Below, in pieces: positions 11,482-12,222 of a stretch of 12,222 bases of DNA. The notes under the pieces are model-generated. The model saw only the letters and a program-made list of their open reading frames with translations. It searched no databases and was not told the origin of the DNA. The stretch is taken from positions 1 to 12,222 of the forward strand of contig JAWPNA010000362.1 in assembly GCA_045402695.1 (NCBI GenBank), in the 5' to 3' direction. The DNA is from JAWPNA01 sp045402695 (lineage in GTDB: Bacteria > Acidobacteriota > Polarisedimenticolia > JACPZX01 > DASXTC01). Numbering within the stretch: position 1 is the first letter of the stretch; the number at the start of each line of letters is the position of its first letter. Position numbers and translations under genes: made by a program.

Positions 11482-12222
<741 letters not shown>

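Overview
The window is a continuous stretch of the bacterial transcription and translation core: rpoB (5' end missing), rpoC, rpsL, rpsG, fusA and tuf (3' end missing), all on the + strand. This is the classic rpoBC operon followed directly by the str operon. Every base is in a gene, in a short intergenic gap, or in one 136-base leader. There are no mobile elements, CRISPR arrays, RNA genes or accessory genes. I do not see a new multi-gene system here. The unusual signals lie inside these conserved genes and in the leader.

The organism is a high-GC bacterium. RpoB and RpoC carry the large insertions of the proteobacterial/acidobacterial type (a sequence insert in the beta lobe and an SI3-like insert in the beta' trigger loop). 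RpoB also carries an N-terminal insert with four cysteine pairs, of a kind I recall from Acidobacteriota. The EF-Tu switch I region (NPKITVRSFDSIDNAPEE) also fits that group. I therefore favour Acidobacteriota or a neighbouring deep lineage with moderate confidence, from memory of protein families and not from a search.

Layout. Bases 2-4096 encode RNA polymerase beta, open from the left edge. A 34-base gap with a strong Shine-Dalgarno leads to rpoC (4131-8327), which starts with TTG. Bases 8328-8463 hold a probable sigma-70-type promoter just after the rpoC stop, then a leader with three consecutive small inverted repeats. rpsL (8464-8838, GTG start), rpsG (8851-9321) and fusA (9356-11446) follow with gaps of 12 and 34 bases. 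tuf starts at 11482 after a 35-base gap and runs off the right edge.

Together the genes encode the two catalytic subunits of RNA polymerase, two 30S proteins at the decoding centre and mRNA exit/head region, and the two main elongation GTPases. The points most worth a second look are the cysteine-rich insert in EF-Tu, the cysteine-rich insert in RpoB, an abrupt switch of synonymous codon choice at the fusA/tuf boundary, and the structured str-operon leader combined with an rpsL-rpsG gap too short for the classical S7 operator.
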